A DNA stretch of 64,000 bases from Chitinophaga alhagiae (GTDB taxonomy: Bacteria > Bacteroidota > Bacteroidia > Chitinophagales > Chitinophagaceae): positions 1,550,001-1,614,000 of the forward strand of contig NZ_QXMH01000001.1 in assembly GCF_003568665.1 (NCBI RefSeq). The letters are read 5' to 3'. The translations under genes were made by a program, and so were the position numbers. The notes beneath the pieces were generated by a model that made no database searches, was not told the origin of the DNA, and saw only the letters and a program-made list of their open reading frames with translations. Shown piece by piece: positions 51,606 to 60,449 of this stretch (the first letter of the stretch is position 1; every line of letters begins with the position of its first letter).

Positions 51606-52949
51606 TTAAGCCAGCATGCGGGCTTTCAGCTCCAGGTATTTATTCACCACGTCTACCGTCAAATGTTCCGGGGTGGTGAGGAGTGACATAATGCCGTACT
51701 GCGCCAGTTCCTTAACGATCTGCTTTTTTTCGTGCGCAAACTTCTGGGCAATAACCTGTATGTAAATATCTTCCACTTCCTGCGCATGGCGCTCATTAAG
51801 TTTTTTGATCTCTGTATTCTCAAAAAACACCACCAGCAACAAATGATATTTGGCCAGCTGCCGCAGGTAGGGCAACTGTCGCTGCAGGGCGGAAGCAGAT
51901 TCAAAATTGGTAAAAAGAATGAGCAGGGACCGCTGAGACAGGGAAGCACGCAGGTGTACGCCCAGGCGCTCGTAATCACTCTCCATCCACTGCGTGGTTT
52001 GGGCGTACAGCAAATCCAGTATCTTATTTAACTGTACTTTCTTGTTGCTGGCGGGCAAAAACTCTGTTTGCTGTCCTGAAAAAGCCGCCAGCCCGGCCTT
52101 GTCTCCCTTGCCCAGTGCCACATTGCTGAACACCAGCGTGGCATTGATGGCATAGTCCAGCAGCGTAAGCCCGTCAAACGGCATTTTCATGGTGCGCCCC
52201 TTGTCTATCACACAGTATACCTGCTGGCTCCTTTCTTCCATAAAGCTGTTCACCATGAGGTTGCCGCGGCGGGCGGTGGCTTTCCAGTTGAGCGTGCGCA
52301 CATCGTCACCGCGGGTGTACTCTTTGATATGGTCAAACTCCATACTGTGGCCCAGCACACGTTTGCGGTGAACGCCAATTTCATTCAGCTTGTGGCGGAT
52401 GGAAAACAGTTCATAATTGCGCAGCTGCAGAAAGGAAGGGTACACTTTTACCATTTCGTTCTGCGGAAAGGTGAAGCACCGCTTCACCAGGCCAAAGGGG
52501 CTTTGTACAAACACATGGATGCTTCCGAACGCGTATTCCCCTCTTTCCACCGGCCGCAGCTGGTATTGCAGTTCCTGCTCTTCCTGGCCCTTCAGTTCTC
52601 CCTTCAGCAAAAAATCCCGCTGCTGGAACTGGAAGGGTATTTCGTCCAGCACCTCCATTTTGATGCGGAAGCGGTAATAGCTGCGGAGCCGGATACTGAC
52701 CGGGTTCACATCTCCGTTGCTGAACCTTTCTGCCACCTCCCGCTCCGCCTTTAAAGCATGGCGGTTAAAGTAGAGCAGCAGAAAATCCAGCAGGGCCAGC
52801 CCGGCCAGGGCCATCAGCGCCAGCGTACCTATCATCATGAACAGGGGAACGAAAAACGCAATGATAAACAGCACAATGACCGCCCCCAGGGCCAGGTACA
52901 TCCGGAGGTGAAAAAAGAGGGAACGGTATAACTTTTTCAGTACGGTCAT
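51606..52949 (-). CDS. DUF58-domain protein
   Basis: This 447-residue inner-membrane protein has two N-terminal helices (about 15-60). A cytoplasmic region follows with the DUF58 core EFDHIKEYTRGDDVRTLNWK and ARRGNLMVNSFMEE. A vWA-like segment VIDKGRTMKMPFDG stands where a metal-ion site would be, though without the full DxSxS. DUF58 proteins work with MoxR ATPases, here encoded 1 bp upstream. It is the last gene of the operon; the process served is not known. Confidence 0.92.
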   Translation of the reverse strand: MTVLKKLYRSLFFHLRMYLALGAVIVLFIIAFFVPLFMMIGTLALMALAGLALLDFLLLYFNRHALKAEREVAERFSNGDVNPVSIRLRSYYRFRIKMEVLDEIPFQFQQRDFLLKGELKGQEEQELQYQLRPVERGEYAFGSIHVFVQSPFGLVKRCFTFPQNEMVKVYPSFLQLRNYELFSIRHKLNEIGVHRKRVLGHSMEFDHIKEYTRGDDVRTLNWKATARRGNLMVNSFMEERSQQVYCVIDKGRTMKMPFDGLTLLDYAINATLVFSNVALGKGDKAGLAAFSGQQTEFLPASNKKVQLNKILDLLYAQTTQWMESDYERLGVHLRASLSQRSLLILFTNFESASALQRQLPYLRQLAKYHLLLVVFFENTEIKKLNERHAQEVEDIYIQVIAQKFAHEKKQIVKELAQYGIMSLLTTPEHLTVDVVNKYLELKARMLA

Positions 52950-52950
52950 A

Positions 52951-53931
52951 TTAGCGCGGTACTTCTACGGCTTTTAAGATTTCAGCGATCACATCGTCTG
53001 GCGTAATGCCTTCCATTTCCCGTTCGGGCGTAAGCATAATGCGGTGGCGGAGCACGTGTGGAAGAATGAACACAATATCGTCTGGCGTTACAAAATCCCG
53101 GTTCTGCATAACGGCCATGGCCTTGGCGCAGTTCATGACCGCAATGGAGGCGCGCGGGGAAGCGCCCAGGTAGATGCTGGCGTTCAGGCGGGTCTCATTT
53201 ACCAGTGTGGCAATATATTGCAACAGTTTTTCCTCTACCAGCACCTGGCGCACCTGCGCCTGCAGGCGTTGTATAACAGCGGCATCTACCACTTTGCTCA
53301 CGCTGGCCACCAGGTTATGTTCGCTCTGGTGGCGGTTGGCAGCCTGCAGAATGGCAATTTCTTCTTCCAGGGCGGGGTATTTCACCTCCACCTTGAAAAG
53401 GAAACGGTCCAGCTGCGCTTCCGGCAGGCGGTAAGTACCTTCCTGCTCTATGGGATTTTGCGTGGCTATCACCATAAACGGCTGCTGCAGTGAGTAAGTG
53501 ATGCCATCGCTGGTAACCTGGCGCTCTTCCATTACTTCAAAAAGCGCCGCCTGTGTTTTGGCCGGGGCGCGGTTAATTTCATCTATCAGGATGATATTGC
53601 CGAAGATGGGGCCCTTTTTATATTCAAACTCCTTGCTTTGCGGGTTGAAGATAGAAGTGCCAAGTACATCAGCCGGCATCAGGTCTGGCGTGAACTGGAT
53701 GCGCGAGAACTTTGCGTCAATGGTACCCGCCAGCAGTTTGGCCGCCAGTGTTTTGGCTACGCCGGGCACACCTTCTATCAGGATGTGGCCATTGGCCAGC
53801 AGGCCCGCCGTCAGCAGGTCTACCATCTGGTGCTGCCCTACTATCACTTTTGCTATTTCAGCTTTGATGGCCGCTACCGCCTCGTGAAGGGCAGACAGGT
53901 CTGCGCGCGGCTCAAAGGTATTGATCTCCAT
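52951..53931 (-). CDS. MoxR-family AAA+ ATPase
   Basis: This 326-residue chaperone-like ATPase has Walker A GVPGVAKT, Walker B IILIDEINRAPAKTQAALFE, a sensor-1 region VIATQNPIEQEGTYRLPEAQ and Arg-finger segments, all present. MoxR ATPases remodel or activate vWA-containing partners; the DUF58 protein encoded next is the expected partner. Its start codon overlaps the stop of the DUF4350 gene by one base (TAATG), indicating translational coupling. Confidence 0.95.
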   Translation of the reverse strand: MEINTFEPRADLSALHEAVAAIKAEIAKVIVGQHQMVDLLTAGLLANGHILIEGVPGVAKTLAAKLLAGTIDAKFSRIQFTPDLMPADVLGTSIFNPQSKEFEYKKGPIFGNIILIDEINRAPAKTQAALFEVMEERQVTSDGITYSLQQPFMVIATQNPIEQEGTYRLPEAQLDRFLFKVEVKYPALEEEIAILQAANRHQSEHNLVASVSKVVDAAVIQRLQAQVRQVLVEEKLLQYIATLVNETRLNASIYLGASPRASIAVMNCAKAMAVMQNRDFVTPDDIVFILPHVLRHRIMLTPEREMEGITPDDVIAEILKAVEVPR

Positions 53932-55172
53932 TAGTTCGGTTTTATATAGAATTGATAGATACTGTCATAAAAATACTGCAAGTCTTCATCACTTACGGTA
54001 TCTGCCATGCGGATAGCATGCACCTGGCTGATCATATTGTTCACCACCTCCGGCGGCCGGCCCGACTTGCGGGAGAGGTTGCTGATAAACTCCGCGTTCA
54101 GCTGGCCCGTATTCATAAAATAATGGGTACGGATATGCTCCAGCAGGTGCTGTATCATTTTCTGCGCAAGGTTCTTGTTGTTGTGATGCAGATAGTACAG
54201 GCGGCCCAGCGTTTCGGCAAAGTCCAGCGAGCTATTGTGCAGCACAGGTTTTGGCGGGATAAGCCTTTGCCGGCGTTTGCCTTCGAAAAGTACATAGAGC
54301 AGTAGCAGCAGCACGGTCAGCCACAGCGCCCAGCGCAGCGAAGGGTGGCGCATCAGCACCTGCCAGTTGGAAAAATCGCCATCCTGCCGGCCACGCAATT
54401 GTTTGTAAAATTCATCCCAATACACATTTTTCGGAAACTGCGGCAGGTAGGCCATTTGTGTTTCCAGCGCCTTGATGTTGTCTTTTTCCAGCAAAAAGTT
54501 GTTGGTCCAGGTCATGGGGTTAAGCAGCACATATAACTGTCCGTTGCCGGCATTGATCCTGAAAAAGTTAGGCTTGTGGCTGGCGTTGGTACCCAATATG
54601 GTGGTAACGGCAGAGTCTGCAAGGGCCAGGGCGTTGTTCATGGGAATGCCTTTGGCGGAAAACAGCGTATCTGGCGCCAGGTGAGGATTGGAAAATGACT
54701 GGCTGTTTTCGCCGGCGCCGAATTGCAGTGTTACGGCGGAGTCTGCCATATATTTTGTCTGGAAGTTAAAGGTAGCCTCCAGCAGCGAGTCGGTTTCTTC
54801 CAGTACCAGGTACAGGCGGTTGCCGTTGCTCACATAGTTGTACATGGCATTCACATCTTCTGCCGTCACATACAGCTTGCCGGCCACAATAAAATACAGG
54901 TTGTTATAGTCTTTCATGACCGCGTTCTTGCGGTAGGTAGACGCAAAAGACCTGGTAATGGTTTTGGGCCTGGTGTTGAACTGGTCTTGCAGCAGGCGAT
55001 GCGCCACAAAAGCACCGTAGGGTGCTTTGTCACGACTGCTGTAGCTGATATTGCGGCGGGTAAAGCGAGCTTCTTCCACGGCCGCATTATTGTTCACGCT
55101 GGCGGCGAGGACCAGCAGAAAAAGCAGCGCGGCTGTAATGATGGATATAATGATAATAATGACTGCTCTCAC
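53931..55172 (-). CDS. DUF4350-like membrane protein
   Basis: This 413-residue protein has one N-terminal helix (VRAVIIIIISIITAALLFLL), a periplasmic domain, a second helix near 285-305 (LRWALWLTVLLLLLYVLFEG) and a cytoplasmic C-terminal region. The N-terminal half contains YGAFVAHRLLQDQF and LYFIVAGKLYVTAEDVNAMY, typical of DUF4350. I use the GTG at 55172, which overlaps the stop of the preceding gene (GTGA); a longer reading to 55262 would overlap that gene deeply without a membrane signal. Confidence 0.85.
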   Translation of the reverse strand: MRAVIIIIISIITAALLFLLVLAASVNNNAAVEEARFTRRNISYSSRDKAPYGAFVAHRLLQDQFNTRPKTITRSFASTYRKNAVMKDYNNLYFIVAGKLYVTAEDVNAMYNYVSNGNRLYLVLEETDSLLEATFNFQTKYMADSAVTLQFGAGENSQSFSNPHLAPDTLFSAKGIPMNNALALADSAVTTILGTNASHKPNFFRINAGNGQLYVLLNPMTWTNNFLLEKDNIKALETQMAYLPQFPKNVYWDEFYKQLRGRQDGDFSNWQVLMRHPSLRWALWLTVLLLLLYVLFEGKRRQRLIPPKPVLHNSSLDFAETLGRLYYLHHNNKNLAQKMIQHLLEHIRTHYFMNTGQLNAEFISNLSRKSGRPPEVVNNMISQVHAIRMADTVSDEDLQYFYDSIYQFYIKPN

Positions 55173-55996
55173 CGGTGCTGGTTTAAAGATTGTCTGAACG
55201 AAAAAAATTGTTCTTCCAGGTGTGAGAACTGTCCGTTGCTGAGGGGTAGCTTGCCATACCACACGTATTCATAATGCAGGGTGAGGGCCGCAAACGGCTT
55301 GTGCCAAGCAGTAGGCGCCAGCTCCCGCAGGTAGTCCATATTGGTTTTGTCTTTCCCCGGGGCAATCAGCTCCCGGTTCTGAAGCGCCTGCAGGGTTTGC
55401 AAGTAGCGCATCCGCACTGCCTCCCGGTAATTACCCGCAGCAATGGCGGCCTGCGCCTGCGCGTCGTAATTCACCGGCCCCGACGCAGCGGCCGGCTCAT
55501 CTTCATCTACCGTGGCGCGGCGCTTCCACCTGAAAACGGGGATATCGTTTTTCTGAATAAACAATACAATAATGGCAAACAGGAGAATGGCCAGCAACCA
55601 GAGCAATACGCCCTGTAAAGCGCTGCCGTGAGCGGTTATCCAGACAAGTGCACGCGTGGCCCAGTTGGGAGGCTGGGATTTTCCGGCGCGCTGGTATTGC
55701 AGGGCCTTTGCAGCACGCAGGTTTTTCAGGGTGGCGGCCGGCACCTTACGGATGGTGAGGCGGGTCTGTGAACCATCGCTCCACTCTCCGGGCACCTGGC
55801 TGTCCCAGGTGGAGTGGGCTACGCTCCCGTTCCTGACCTTTCCTTCCAGGTCTGTATTATCTTCTTCCGCATCTGTTTCCCCGGCGGCAGCCGTATCTAC
55901 ATACCGGAAGTTATCTGCGCCAATTGAGTCCTGGCCCGCGGCACGGGCGCCCCACAGCATGCACGCCGCCACTATCAGCATCTTCACCCCGTTCAT
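55169..55996 (-). CDS. DUF4129-like membrane protein
   Basis: This 275-residue protein has a signal-like N-terminus, a periplasmic linker, one helix (about 128-150, GVLLWLLAILLFAIIVLFIQ) and a C-terminal domain with AAGNYREAVRMRYLQTLQAL, DKTNMDYLREL and LTLHYEYVWYGKLPL, the DUF4129 signature. It overlaps the SpoIIM-family gene by 4 nt and the DUF4350 gene by 4 nt, so it sits in the middle of the coupled operon. Confidence 0.88.
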   Translation of the reverse strand: MNGVKMLIVAACMLWGARAAGQDSIGADNFRYVDTAAAGETDAEEDNTDLEGKVRNGSVAHSTWDSQVPGEWSDGSQTRLTIRKVPAATLKNLRAAKALQYQRAGKSQPPNWATRALVWITAHGSALQGVLLWLLAILLFAIIVLFIQKNDIPVFRWKRRATVDEDEPAAASGPVNYDAQAQAAIAAGNYREAVRMRYLQTLQALQNRELIAPGKDKTNMDYLRELAPTAWHKPFAALTLHYEYVWYGKLPLSNGQFSHLEEQFFSFRQSLNQHR

Positions 55997-56979
55997 ATGG
56001 CCGCAGGTTTTAACAGTTTCCCGTCTTCGCTGAGGCGATACCCTGCCCGCTGCACCCGCACCGGGTAAATCACAAAATACCAGATCATAAAAGCGGCCGA
56101 GCCTGCCAGTATACTGATGCTGAGCGCCACCGGCATGGAGGTTTGGCGGGTGATGAAACTTTCCAGGAAGGCTGCTACAATAAAAATAGGCACCAGGGCC
56201 ACAATAATTTTCAGCCCTTCCATAGCGCCCCTCTTCAGAGATTCTTTACGGGTATGCGTACCGGGAAACAACAGGCTGTTGCCCATGATCATGCCCGCCG
56301 TACCCGCAATAATGATGGAAGATATCTCCAGCGTGCCATGTATCCAGATCACCAGCACCGATGCCCAGCCCAACCCCTTCGAAAAAAAGAAATACTGGAA
56401 AGAGCCCAGCATGATGCCGTTCTGCAGCATCACCCACATGGTGCCAACGGAAAAACTGACGCCCAGCACAAAACAAAGCATGCTTACCCTGATATTGTTG
56501 TAGGCAATGCGCAGCCACATAGACCATTCGTTCTCATTCTTATATACGCCGAAAGGGTCTCCGTTCTCTATGTTCTGCTCCGTCATGTTCACATATTCAT
56601 CTCCCAGCACGCCGCGTATAAAAGTTTCGTCATGCGCCGCGGAAAAAGCGCCAATGATGCAAAACAGCAGAAAGTAGGCAAAAGTGAACAGGAAGAGGCG
56701 GTGATGTTTGCGTATCAGCAGAGGTAACTGGTAATAGAGAAATTTGGCGATGCGCCCCTTTTCCCCCTGGTGGTCACGGTAAATGCGTTGAAATATACCC
56801 GCCGCCAGACCGTTGATGAACTGGGTTACTTTACTGTGGCTGTAGAAAGTTTTGGCATAGGCCAGATCGTCCAGCAGGGAAGTAAAACGCTCCGCCATCT
56901 CATCCGGGTCTTCCGTGGGCTCCTCCTGGATCTTCTTCCAGCGCGGCAGGTTCTTTTTGATAAACGAGGATTCTCTCAT
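55993..56979 (-). CDS. SpoIIM-family (stage II sporulation protein M-like) membrane protein
   Basis: This 328-residue polytopic membrane protein begins with a soluble helical part (about 1-105). About five hydrophobic segments follow, including LFLFTFAYFLLFCIIGAFSA and MLCFVLGVSFSVGTMWVMLQ, and the family motif VLVIWIHGTLEISSIIIAGT. In non-sporulating bacteria the family is found in operons with RDD, DUF58 and MoxR genes, as here. It is the first gene of the operon; the divergent RDD gene starts 57 bp away. Confidence 0.9.
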   Translation of the reverse strand: MRESSFIKKNLPRWKKIQEEPTEDPDEMAERFTSLLDDLAYAKTFYSHSKVTQFINGLAAGIFQRIYRDHQGEKGRIAKFLYYQLPLLIRKHHRLFLFTFAYFLLFCIIGAFSAAHDETFIRGVLGDEYVNMTEQNIENGDPFGVYKNENEWSMWLRIAYNNIRVSMLCFVLGVSFSVGTMWVMLQNGIMLGSFQYFFFSKGLGWASVLVIWIHGTLEISSIIIAGTAGMIMGNSLLFPGTHTRKESLKRGAMEGLKIIVALVPIFIVAAFLESFITRQTSMPVALSISILAGSAAFMIWYFVIYPVRVQRAGYRLSEDGKLLKPAAI

Positions 56980-57025
56980 TCCGTAGCGGGGGGATAAAAA
57001 TACGCAGTGGAAATATAATAAATTT

Positions 57026-57033
57026 TAAATTTG
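57026..57033 (+). promoter_or_regulatory. -7-like element before the RDD gene
   Basis: TAAATTTG matches TAnnTTTG but ends only 3 nt before the start codon at 57037. A transcript from it would be leaderless at best, so it may be coincidental. Confidence 0.25.
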
Positions 57034-57036
57034 TTT

Positions 57037-57825
57037 ATGCCTATTATCAAAATACCCACTGTTTTTAATATAGACCTGGAGTTTGAGCGGGCGGACCTTG
57101 GGCGGCGGGCCGTTGCATATTTTATAGACCTGCTGGCCCGGGTGGCATTTCTGCTGCTGGGTATTTACCTCATTTCAAAGATGGGCCTCTATTACAAAAC
57201 GCGGGAGATGTTGATGTTTGCCATAGTGGTGGTGCCTGTTTCCCTGTACTACCTGTTTTTTGAAATATTGATGAAGGGGCAAAGTCCGGGTAAGAAAGCC
57301 ATGAACATCAAAGTGGTGAGCCTCATGGGCAATACGCCCAGCATCAGCCAGATCTTGCTGCGGTGGATGTTCAGGCTGGTAGAATCTCCCTTGCTCAGCC
57401 TGGCCTTTATCAGCGCCACCCTCAGCCAGGAGTCTGCATTTGTGGCCATCATCTGGCTGGCAGTGGGTATTTTACCTATAATTATTGTAGTGCGCTCTGA
57501 TTACAACCAGCGCCTGGGAGATATTGCCGCTGGCACCATACTGGTGGTGAACAAACAGCGCCATTCCATTCACGACACTATTTTCCGGGAAATAGACCGG
57601 GAAGACTATGTGCCCCAGTTTCCCCAGATCCTTCGCCTTTCAGACCGCGACCTCAGTAAAATAAAGGCCGTGCTGGACAATGCCGGCCGCACCCGGGACA
57701 CCGTAATGGCCGTGCGTATTGCAGACAAAATAAAGTCTGTACTGCATATTGAGACCGATATGGATGCCCTTGCCTTCCTGGAAACGCTGCTGAACGACTA
57801 TAACTACCTGGTGACCCGGAAATAA
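57037..57825 (+). CDS. RDD-family membrane protein
   Basis: This 262-residue inner-membrane protein carries the RDD core LGRRAVAYFIDLLARVAFLL with its Arg and Asp, several hydrophobic segments to about residue 160 and the motif NQRLGDIAAGTILVV. A soluble C-terminal part of about 95 residues follows. It is divergent from the SpoIIM-DUF58 operon, a common grouping. ATG 57037 is preferred over the in-frame TTG at 57031. Molecular function is not established for the family in this context. Confidence 0.9.
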   Translation: MPIIKIPTVFNIDLEFERADLGRRAVAYFIDLLARVAFLLLGIYLISKMGLYYKTREMLMFAIVVVPVSLYYLFFEILMKGQSPGKKAMNIKVVSLMGNTPSISQILLRWMFRLVESPLLSLAFISATLSQESAFVAIIWLAVGILPIIIVVRSDYNQRLGDIAAGTILVVNKQRHSIHDTIFREIDREDYVPQFPQILRLSDRDLSKIKAVLDNAGRTRDTVMAVRIADKIKSVLHIETDMDALAFLETLLNDYNYLVTRK

Positions 57826-57883
57826 ATTTTCCCTTTCACCCAACCTTTCTTTCCCGCCAGGGTGTCTGTAATCATTAACACTG

Positions 57884-58468
57884 TTGGACACATCAAATAT
57901 CCATAAGCACAAACCGGCTGAACCCACCGGGCAGCCCGAGCTTTTGGCCCCCCTGCTGGAGGGCTGCCAAAGGCAAGACCGCTTATGCCAGGAAAAGCTG
58001 TATATGCTTTTTTTTGACAAGATGCTGGCGGTGGTGCGGCGTAACTTTCCCGACAAAGACACGGCTATCAGCATATTAAACAACGGCTTTCTGAGGGCAT
58101 TTAAAAAGATCTCGCAATACAGTGGTAACGGCAGCTTTGAAGGCTGGCTGCGGAAAATTATGCTGCATGCGGTGGCAGACCACTTTCAGGCCAACAAGGC
58201 GGCGCTGGCCCGGCCCGTTGGCGAACTGACGGAAAATTCTGCCGGAACAACCACCGCGGACCCCTTTCTGCAAAAAGACCTGGTGGCCATACTGCAACGT
58301 TTGCCGCCGGCAACGCGGCTGGTGGTCAATCTATTCATTATTGAAGGGTACTCCCATAAAGAAATAGCGGCTATGCTGCGTATTAGCACCGGCACCAGCA
58401 AATGGCATGTGGCCGAAGGGAAGAAGTTGCTGAAACAGTTGTTACAATTTCCAGAAAACCAGTATTGA
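57884..58468 (+). CDS. ECF-type RNA polymerase sigma factor
   Basis: Region 2 of this 194-residue protein is in KLYMLFFDKMLAVVRRNFPD through FEGWLRKIMLHAVADHF, and region 4 in ILQRLPPATRLVVNLFIIEG and KEIAAMLRISTGTSKWHVAE, a complete two-domain ECF sigma. The start is forced to a non-ATG codon: an in-frame stop lies at 57869, and the first downstream ATG would cut into region 2. TTG at 57884 is therefore the best start. It is followed 3 bp later by a gene whose N-terminus looks like an anti-sigma partner. Confidence 0.9.
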   Translation: MDTSNIHKHKPAEPTGQPELLAPLLEGCQRQDRLCQEKLYMLFFDKMLAVVRRNFPDKDTAISILNNGFLRAFKKISQYSGNGSFEGWLRKIMLHAVADHFQANKAALARPVGELTENSAGTTTADPFLQKDLVAILQRLPPATRLVVNLFIIEGYSHKEIAAMLRISTGTSKWHVAEGKKLLKQLLQFPENQY

Positions 58469-58471
58469 CGC

Positions 58472-59812
58472 ATGGAAGAACGCAATACCCATATTGACCA
58501 ATGGCTGCAACAGGCCGCCGCCCGGCAAGAGCAGGAGCCCGCTTCCCTGCAGGAGAAGCAGGCCGCCTGGGCTGCGTTGCAGGGCATGCTCCACCCGCGC
58601 CGGCGCCGCTGGGGGCTCTGGCTGAGCGGGGCGCTGTTGTTGGCTTTAACGGGTTATTTCCTGCTGCGGTGGAATGGCAGTGAAACGGCCTTGCGGACGG
58701 GTGATGGCGCCGGGGTTGAGAAGGCGGTTGATATGGATGTGAAACGCGGGGAGAAAAGGCTTTCAGGTAGTAGTGAAGGGGGAGCGAATAAAGGCGGAAG
58801 TGTAAAAGAACAAGGTCTTCCCGCAAAGGAAAAAGCGGGTGCCCGGGAAACGGCGAACAAGGGTGAAAACACGAAAGGAAAATATAGCCGGAGGAACAAC
58901 GTTCCGGCTGTAGACCACAAGGCCGGGAATAATAGTGGCAAGAAAAACACCGGTGCCCATGTGGTACACGCACAACATAGTATGCATTCAACCGCAACCC
59001 TGCCCGTTGATCATGCGGCTGGGGGTAACCGGCAGTTCAATAACATAGCTCCCGCCGCCACTGTCCGGCGTTCCACCGCAAACCCGGAGGCTACCCTTTC
59101 CGGCAACCTTCCTCCAACCATACAGCTCCGCCCGGAAGCAGGCCACCGCTTTAACCAGCAACCCGCTGGTCTCAGCATAAAACTGGGCGGCGTTCTTCCG
59201 CAAAGCGGCACGTATGCCTTTAACCTGGCCGCGGCATATACGTTCCCGCTGTCAAAACGGTGGAGCCTCCGGCCCTATATAGGCGGCGGGTACATGGCCG
59301 GCCTCAACCAGGTATATCAGCATCAGGCTTTCTATGAGCGCTCTCACGGTGCCGGCTCCGGCAACTCGTTCTGGATAGACAGCATCGTAACAGATTTTAA
59401 AGCCACATCCGCATGGCTGGGCGAAGGCGGGCTGCAGGTAACCTACCATTACAGAAAATGGGAGCTGTTTGCCGGTATTGCTTACCAGCGTATGCTCAAA
59501 GTGAATGGCCGGAGAGATTCTGTTTTTATCACGCGTGCAGATACCGTTCATCTTCCAGCCTACCAGCCCCAGTTGTTTTCTCCCCGCAGGCTCCCGGGCA
59601 GCGGCAGGCTGGGTTTACAGGCCGGCGTCAGTTACAGGCTGGCCCCGCAATGGCAGGCTGGGCTGCGGTATAATGTACAATTACAGGCGCAGCCGGCGGG
59701 GAAAGGTTTTATTGGCAATGCTCCCACTCTGCCGTTCTCCTCCTGGCTGGAGGCAGAGGTGAGATGGTATTTCCGGAAAAAGAATTTTAGCGGTACCCAA
59801 CCTTCTCCGTAA
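58472..59812 (+). CDS. Anti-sigma-like N-terminus fused to an outer-membrane barrel-like domain
   Basis: This 446-residue protein starts with a short cytoplasmic helical segment (IDQWLQQAAARQEQEPASLQ) and one transmembrane helix (GLWLSGALLLALTGYFLLRW, about 48-67). A Gly/Lys/Ala-rich linker to about 160 follows. The C-terminal ~230 residues of amphipathic strands (YAFNLAAAYTFPLSKRWSLR, GLQAGVSYRLAPQWQAGLRY, LEAEVRWYFRKK) look like an outer-membrane barrel. Position directly after an ECF sigma gene suggests it controls that factor. There is no signal peptide; I do not recognise the whole as a named family. Confidence 0.7.
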   Translation: MEERNTHIDQWLQQAAARQEQEPASLQEKQAAWAALQGMLHPRRRRWGLWLSGALLLALTGYFLLRWNGSETALRTGDGAGVEKAVDMDVKRGEKRLSGSSEGGANKGGSVKEQGLPAKEKAGARETANKGENTKGKYSRRNNVPAVDHKAGNNSGKKNTGAHVVHAQHSMHSTATLPVDHAAGGNRQFNNIAPAATVRRSTANPEATLSGNLPPTIQLRPEAGHRFNQQPAGLSIKLGGVLPQSGTYAFNLAAAYTFPLSKRWSLRPYIGGGYMAGLNQVYQHQAFYERSHGAGSGNSFWIDSIVTDFKATSAWLGEGGLQVTYHYRKWELFAGIAYQRMLKVNGRRDSVFITRADTVHLPAYQPQLFSPRRLPGSGRLGLQAGVSYRLAPQWQAGLRYNVQLQAQPAGKGFIGNAPTLPFSSWLEAEVRWYFRKKNFSGTQPSP

Positions 59813-59838
59813 AGCGGCCTGTCTATCTATACAAAACC

Positions 59839-60393
59839 ATGTATATGCAGAAAAAATTTCCCCTTCTCCCGATGATGTTAACGGGCTTGCTGTTTGCGCT
59901 GGCATGCGGTAAAGAATTTTCATTAGCGGAAAACCTGCCGGAAATAAGAGCCGGCATACGGGATACCATCCCGGGCGATACCAGCCGGCCTGATACCATT
60001 CCTCACGTGCCGGACAGTGTATTCAATATCATCAGCGGCCTGCAGATCACTCCTGATGCCGTGAGGGATTCCGCTTTGGTATTGTTTATCAAAACCACCG
60101 ATTTTTACCCTACGGCAGCCGCCAATTTATTGGTAGAAGGGTCTATTGACAGCAGTACGTTATACATTGCGCCATACGGCATCAGTCATATCGGCCCTTC
60201 TGTTATCAGCAGGCAGGCAACGTGCATCATGTACGGCCAGGTGCAGCCGCCCGGCAACTATCCTCTCATCATCAAGCTGAACGGTCAAAATTATACAGGC
60301 AGCGTTACGGCCACCGCCACACAATACACTTTCAACTGGACACACGATTCTATTATTTCCATAACTCCGAAAACGGTTCTGCGCGTACCATAA
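59839..60393 (+). CDS. Hypothetical lipoprotein
   Basis: This 184-residue exported protein has a signal and lipobox GLLFALACGKEF (Cys about 23). It then has a Pro/Asp/Thr-rich segment (SRPDTIPHVPD) and a beta-rich domain (SALVLFIKTTDFYP, LIIKLNGQNYTGSV) that may be Ig-like. I do not recognise a family. It is downstream of the sigma/anti-sigma-like pair and could be co-transcribed. ATG 59845 is an alternative start. Confidence 0.7.
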   Translation: MYMQKKFPLLPMMLTGLLFALACGKEFSLAENLPEIRAGIRDTIPGDTSRPDTIPHVPDSVFNIISGLQITPDAVRDSALVLFIKTTDFYPTAAANLLVEGSIDSSTLYIAPYGISHIGPSVISRQATCIMYGQVQPPGNYPLIIKLNGQNYTGSVTATATQYTFNWTHDSIISITPKTVLRVP

Positions 60394-60416
60394 GGGTGAC
60401 GGTATGCAATAACCCC

Positions 60417-60449
60417 AAAGCCATCTCCAGCAAGCGGAGGTGGCTTTTT
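60417..60449. terminator. Terminator between the lipoprotein gene and nagA
   Basis: AAAGCCATCTCC pairs with GGAGGTGGCTTT (11 of 12) around a 7-nt loop, followed by TTTTATTTTTC on the plus strand. It serves the plus-strand lipoprotein gene and reaches the nagA stop codon. Confidence 0.75.
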
